Shown here in pieces: positions 61,501 to 64,000 of a stretch of 64,000 bases of DNA. A program made the translations under genes and the position numbers. How positions within the stretch are numbered: position 1 is the first letter of the stretch; the number at the start of each line of letters is the position of its first letter. Under the pieces are notes generated by a model, which was not told the DNA's origin, did no database searches, and saw only the letters and a list, made by a program, of their open reading frames with translations. Source of the DNA: Leptospira selangorensis (GTDB lineage: Bacteria > Spirochaetota > Leptospiria > Leptospirales > Leptospiraceae); NCBI RefSeq assembly GCF_004769405.1, contig NZ_RQES01000005.1, positions 310,001 through 374,000 on the forward strand, given 5' to 3'.

Positions 61501-63198
61501 TCTTTACATTTTGATGTGCAGACTATTGCAGATCCTAAGATCAAATCGGCAAAAATCAGCATTCTTGCTGCGGGCGCCGGTTACCAAGATCTACTTAAAT
61601 CCGAAATTCCACTTAAGACTTGGGGATTACCTAAAACTATTTCGGATAGTTTAGGAATGGAAGAAGGAGAACATTCAGGAGTTCTAAACTTAGAAGCGCC
61701 TAAAGAATTAGGAGATCCTCGTTTAGAAGTTCGACTCAGTCCTGCTTCTTTACCTGCATTGAGACAATCTTTGGATTATCTTGCAGATTATCCTTACGGT
61801 TGTGTGGAACAAACTATGAGTAGATTCTATCCACTTTTATCCGCTCAAAAAGCAGGCTTCATCAGTGAAAGACTTAGAAAAGAACTTCCTAAGATGATCG
61901 ATGTTGGACTGAAAAGAGTGTCGGAACTCCAACGAACAGACGGTGGATTCGGTTGGTTCGAAGGTGGGGTTGAAAGTGATGTTCTGATGTCCGCTTATGT
62001 TTATAGGGGCTTGGCTGTTAGTCAGAAAAATGGAGCAAAGGTTTCTGCTCCAGTATTGAATAGAGCCAGGGCTTATCTTTATGATGTTTTGGGCAAAGGG
62101 GATCTTTCTCTGAATGCAAAAGTATATATTATATTCTCCTTAAGTGAAGGCGGAAATGTAGAAGACTCTATTGTGGATGGCCTGGTAAAATCTTCTGCCA
62201 AGCTAAACCAATATGGACAAGCGCTTCTTGCATTGACTTTAGCTAATAAAGGTAAGAAGGCAGAAGCTTCTTCCTGGTTTAAAAAAGGTGTCGAATCCAG
62301 TGGATTTGGCAAGAAGCCTTTCCTAAAACTAACCTCTTACGGTAAAAACCCTCGTTGGGAAGAAGACAGGATCGAAACGATTTCTGCACTTTTAAGTGCA
62401 GGAGTTCGATTGGGAGAAGATAAGGTGATTCTCGCAAATCTTGCTTCTTCTCTATTATCCAATCGTATAGAACTAGCTTGGAATAACTCAAGAGATACGT
62501 CTGCAGCTGTATTGGCTTTGTCTGAGTTTTTAGCTTCTGTTCGTGAATCTGAAACTCCTGCAAATGTGGAGATCGTGCTGAACGGAACCAGCTTAAAAAC
62601 TGTAACACTTCCTCCTAAGTCGGAACAGGGAGAATTGTATAAGATTCCTATTCCTTCCGAGTTGATACGATCCGGATCGAACAAAGTAGAAGTTTTGAAG
62701 AAGGACGGGCCTGTACTTTATGCGACTGCTTCCTTATACTATACGGATCGAAGCAAGAAGATACAAGCTTACTCGAATGGTATCAAAGTAAAACGAACCT
62801 ATTATAAATTAAAAGTGGATTCGAATGATATCACTCCTGTGGAATCCAAAACTTTCCAACCGGGAGATTTGGTAATGGTCGAAGTTGCGGTTCAGAAAGA
62901 AGGTGATGCGGATTCTTATTACCAAATAGAAGATTCTCTGCTACCTGGATTTTCTTTCTTACAAAGAGATGCGGAGTATTATGCAGGCGATCTGAAGATG
63001 GAATATCTAAGTCGTCAGGTTTATGATGATCGAGCCGTTTTCTTTGTAGGAGGTCCTACAAAAGAATTTAAGGTCAGATATTTTATCAGAGCAGAAGTAG
63101 GCGGGAAATATAAGGTAATACCGGCTAGAGCGTCCTTGATGTATTATTCAGAAGTAACAGGAGCGAGTTCAGACGATGAAATCAACGTTGGTCAATAA
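58579..63198 (+). CDS. bacterial alpha-2-macroglobulin (YfaS-type, thioester)
   Basis: 1539 aa. An N-terminal membrane anchor/signal (IIFSFLAILISALGLFYV), then macroglobulin-like domains (repeated VYRPGDTVYFKGIVRNF, KPGKDIYSVGDTAEIL, PGRKVYRPGDKAEIRL), the ANA/complement-like LPDNLTSWRVTAIAITPDT, and the thioester motif YGCVEQTMSRFYPLL with C1075 and Q1078. Alpha-helical toroid and a receptor-like C-terminal domain follow. Such proteins trap proteases in the periplasm. No lipobox, so it is like YfaS, not the YfhM (PbpC-linked) type. Stop overlaps the next gene by 23 bp. Confidence 0.93.
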   Translation: MRTRVLDRKKIIFSFLAILISALGLFYVKPNLFGSAAFYLGTDRSFGSGENAYVNLEGNGTVNYEFRVYKIADPQTFLTKKVKERLVQENNDGAFGNPIALFTRTLDKFRNDFRKVARKEFNSKTRSELKKTLGVDYEKPDEYKTLAVPAILKDQELVATFSIPTVTSFWAYRRIPVPIRDNGVYLVEGVSGSQLAYTILIKSGLNFLVKQSDAETFVYVGRKDSGEPVSDVDLTLFNLENGQAFQTGKTSSDGTYFYKGRSPVKGLVLAHKNGEYSVSDPEFYSSSFYGEGGPRAYMYTDRPVYRPGDTVYFKGIVRNFSQDDYRAISGAGVIAVASEQGETSIPSIPINISGDNGTFSGEFVVPESENITLGNYSLILNFRDKTFQTEFAVEAYKKPTFLVSVSVPKSNYLQREEVNALVKARYYYGQPVAGQEVAYRVFRRPKFDYSPVGTINFDASSDYLEQSGQSDKQELVLDGKGKLDSKGQYSISFKPDKSDADSVYTIIASVQSEDMTLDGSASFSVNRSAFFVRISKDNSVYEPGKEAKLTVSLIAYDKTLSDVERQKMVGNRNVDLILYNRDIQFVKEANRSKISSLSVMTSASGVGTASFTIPKRGQFVLVAETKDPNGNLTKSETFFWASSVSDSIEIPFKDITLKPGKDIYSVGDTAEILVLSPVSNGHMILTLEGNRIFKKEVVKMKGNALKYAVPITAEMSPNFTLSAVQFSGNDVYKSQVRVVAPPEQKFLKVALDPGRKVYRPGDKAEIRLKTTGLGGGGVSAEVSLAIVDEAIYQIKEEKTPNIGTFFYHPRRNNVQTTLASAYKFFGYSENKRLKLALGKKGDSVYSAMKNEDQARDRFKDTSYWNAKVKTGPDGTATVSFNLPDNLTSWRVTAIAITPDTKVGRGQTSFITKKDLMILGGMPRFIIKGETQKVSATISNQSPSKLPVKVTVKAEGAKILGNSETTINLEPGQNQSLHFDVQTIADPKIKSAKISILAAGAGYQDLLKSEIPLKTWGLPKTISDSLGMEEGEHSGVLNLEAPKELGDPRLEVRLSPASLPALRQSLDYLADYPYGCVEQTMSRFYPLLSAQKAGFISERLRKELPKMIDVGLKRVSELQRTDGGFGWFEGGVESDVLMSAYVYRGLAVSQKNGAKVSAPVLNRARAYLYDVLGKGDLSLNAKVYIIFSLSEGGNVEDSIVDGLVKSSAKLNQYGQALLALTLANKGKKAEASSWFKKGVESSGFGKKPFLKLTSYGKNPRWEEDRIETISALLSAGVRLGEDKVILANLASSLLSNRIELAWNNSRDTSAAVLALSEFLASVRESETPANVEIVLNGTSLKTVTLPPKSEQGELYKIPIPSELIRSGSNKVEVLKKDGPVLYATASLYYTDRSKKIQAYSNGIKVKRTYYKLKVDSNDITPVESKTFQPGDLVMVEVAVQKEGDADSYYQIEDSLLPGFSFLQRDAEYYAGDLKMEYLSRQVYDDRAVFFVGGPTKEFKVRYFIRAEVGGKYKVIPARASLMYYSEVTGASSDDEINVGQ

Positions 63199-63850
63199 TT
63201 TACTCATAATTGCTCTTTTACTTTTTGGATCTGCTACATTTGCGCAGACGGTTACTATAGATTCTCCTCATGGAGGTTTCACTACGGAGAGGATCCAAAC
63301 CGTTTCCGGTTCCGTTAGTGGAAATCTGGAAAAGGCAACCATCGTAATTAACGGAATTCCTCAATCGATCCGTTTGCATGGGGGGAAATTTTCCTTAAGC
63401 ACTGTAGTCGCTCCAGGAACAAATTTGATAGAAGTAAAAGCAGGCAATGCAAGCGATCGAGTTTCCTTCTTCGCCGCTGTTCCACCTCGAGATATCAAAG
63501 TTGTTCTGACCTGGGACACTGCGACTGATGTGGATCTTTGGGTCTTAGATCCTACTGGGGAAAAATGTTTTTATGCAAATCGTTCTACCAAGTCTGGGGG
63601 AAATCTGGACGTAGACGTAGTAGATGGATATGGACCGGAAACATTTACCATGTCCAAGGCGCTACCTGGGAATTATTCCATACAAGTGCAATATTACGGC
63701 TCTTATGATAAACCGGTCACAAGAGTGAATGTGTATGTGGTTTTGAATGAAGGAAAACCGAATGAGAGAAGGAAACAATTTCAGTTCGTGATGACCCGTT
63801 CCCAACAAGTTTATCATATTGCGAATTTCGAGATAGATCCGGAATCCTAA
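63176..63850 (+). CDS. DUF2135 (YfaP-like) exported protein
   Basis: 224 aa. Signal peptide ending AFAQTVTI or nearby (LLIIALLLFGSATFA). An N-terminal Ig-like domain (IDSPHGGFTTERIQTVSGSV) precedes the DUF2135 core: VVLTWDTATDVDLWVLDPTGE, GYGPETF and a C-terminal NYSIQVQYYGSY. This corresponds to E. coli YfaP, downstream of yfaS. The start lies inside the alpha-2-macroglobulin gene. Confidence 0.86.
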   Translation: MKSTLVNNLLIIALLLFGSATFAQTVTIDSPHGGFTTERIQTVSGSVSGNLEKATIVINGIPQSIRLHGGKFSLSTVVAPGTNLIEVKAGNASDRVSFFAAVPPRDIKVVLTWDTATDVDLWVLDPTGEKCFYANRSTKSGGNLDVDVVDGYGPETFTMSKALPGNYSIQVQYYGSYDKPVTRVNVYVVLNEGKPNERRKQFQFVMTRSQQVYHIANFEIDPES

Positions 63851-63851
63851 G

Positions 63852-64000
63852 ATGTTTTTTTTCGATTCAAATATATCTTTTGGAAAGTCGAATAGAAGTT
63901 TTGGAACCCGTTCCCTTGCTTCTATTATCGTGATATATTCACTTTCCATAATGTATTTGGATGCGGAAACTGTATCTATTGATTCTCCTCACGGTGGTTT
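63852..64000 (+). CDS. start of a second YfaP/DUF2135-type protein (truncated by window edge)
   Basis: An open frame from the ATG at 63852 encodes a hydrophobic signal-like segment (ASIIVIYSLSIMYLDA) and then ETVSIDSPHGGF, nearly the same as QTVTIDSPHGGF in the gene just upstream. It is therefore probably a tandem paralogue. Only 49 codons are in the window; DUF2135 itself is not seen. Confidence 0.7.
   Translation, partial: MFFFDSNISFGKSNRSFGTRSLASIIVIYSLSIMYLDAETVSIDSPHGG

Overview
The window is a chromosomal segment of a Leptospira species (spirochaete). The strongest pointers are a Loa22-type OmpA-like lipoprotein (15050-15610, minus), a lone 5S rRNA gene not linked to 16S or 23S, many Leptospira-style proteins of unknown function, and several lipoproteins with loose spirochaetal lipoboxes. 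Gene density is very high, with many 4-bp ATGA or similar overlaps and frequent TTG/GTG starts. I saw no prophage, insertion sequence, CRISPR array or tRNA gene. The DNA looks like ordinary core and species-level chromosome. The species cannot be fixed from the sequence alone; a non-interrogans lineage is an inference from divergence in remembered proteins such as Loa22.

Layout. 1-4.9 kb: the start of a probable cyclase-type protein (minus), a valine-pyruvate aminotransferase, a large membrane protein of unknown function and an Fpg/Nei-type glycosylase homologue. 4.9-9.9 kb: 5S rRNA, then the classic rpmH-rnpA-yidD-yidC-jag-mnmE block for ribosome, RNase P, membrane insertion and tRNA modification. 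10-18 kb: malic enzyme, an unknown 701-aa protein, fumarase C, loa22 (convergent, sharing a bidirectional terminator), an RluA-type pseudouridine synthase, a DUF1232 protein, an inositol monophosphatase and a Gdx-type guanidinium exporter. 18-24.4 kb: a minus-strand four-gene glycan operon (three GT4 glycosyltransferases and a methyltransferase-like protein), divergent from an RMD-like nucleotide-sugar reductase, then a SanA-like protein. 24.6-26.1 kb: a three-gene ECF sigma module with a Spy/CnrX-like periplasmic protein and a probable anti-sigma factor. 26.2-31 kb: cytochrome P450, M23 peptidase, NAD-dependent DNA ligase and a CWC small protein. 31-36.7 kb: a four-gene fatty-acid operon (acyl-CoA ligase, acyl-CoA dehydrogenase, MaoC hydratase, thiolase-like/OB fusion) with a TetR-type operator at its promoter.

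37-40.3 kb: small and unknown genes, including a Suppressor-of-fused domain protein and a 30-aa Lys/Ala repeat protein. 40.5-44.1 kb: a membrane SpoIIE-type phosphatase and an apparent pseudophosphatase partner. 44.1-47.6 kb: argJ and a PhoR/PhoB-like two-component pair, with three 11-bp-phased TTACA repeats in front of the regulator. 47.7-49.6 kb: a second ECF sigma module and a small membrane-protein operon. 49.9-53.2 kb: Nudix hydrolase, RNase D and, divergently, purF. 53.2-54.7 kb: a lipoprotein with a DUF3347-like CPM...NPY..M..CG pattern and a partner. 54.85-64 kb: a ferredoxin, a quinone-oxidoreductase-like protein, three small envelope proteins, and a YfaT/YfaS/YfaP-like cluster (NlpC/P60-like DUF1175 lipoprotein, 1539-aa alpha-2-macroglobulin, DUF2135 protein, and the start of a second DUF2135-type paralogue cut by the window end).

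The most interesting signals are regulatory or in odd catalytic sites: the fatty-acid operator, the PhoB-like triple repeat, a candidate ECF autoregulatory promoter, an rnpA without any ordinary start codon, the phosphatase/pseudophosphatase pair, a thiolase homologue that seems to lack its catalytic Cys and His, and an unannotated 30-codon Lys/Ala repeat gene with a perfect Shine-Dalgarno and its own terminator. Catalytic-residue statements come from alignment by eye against remembered family members.
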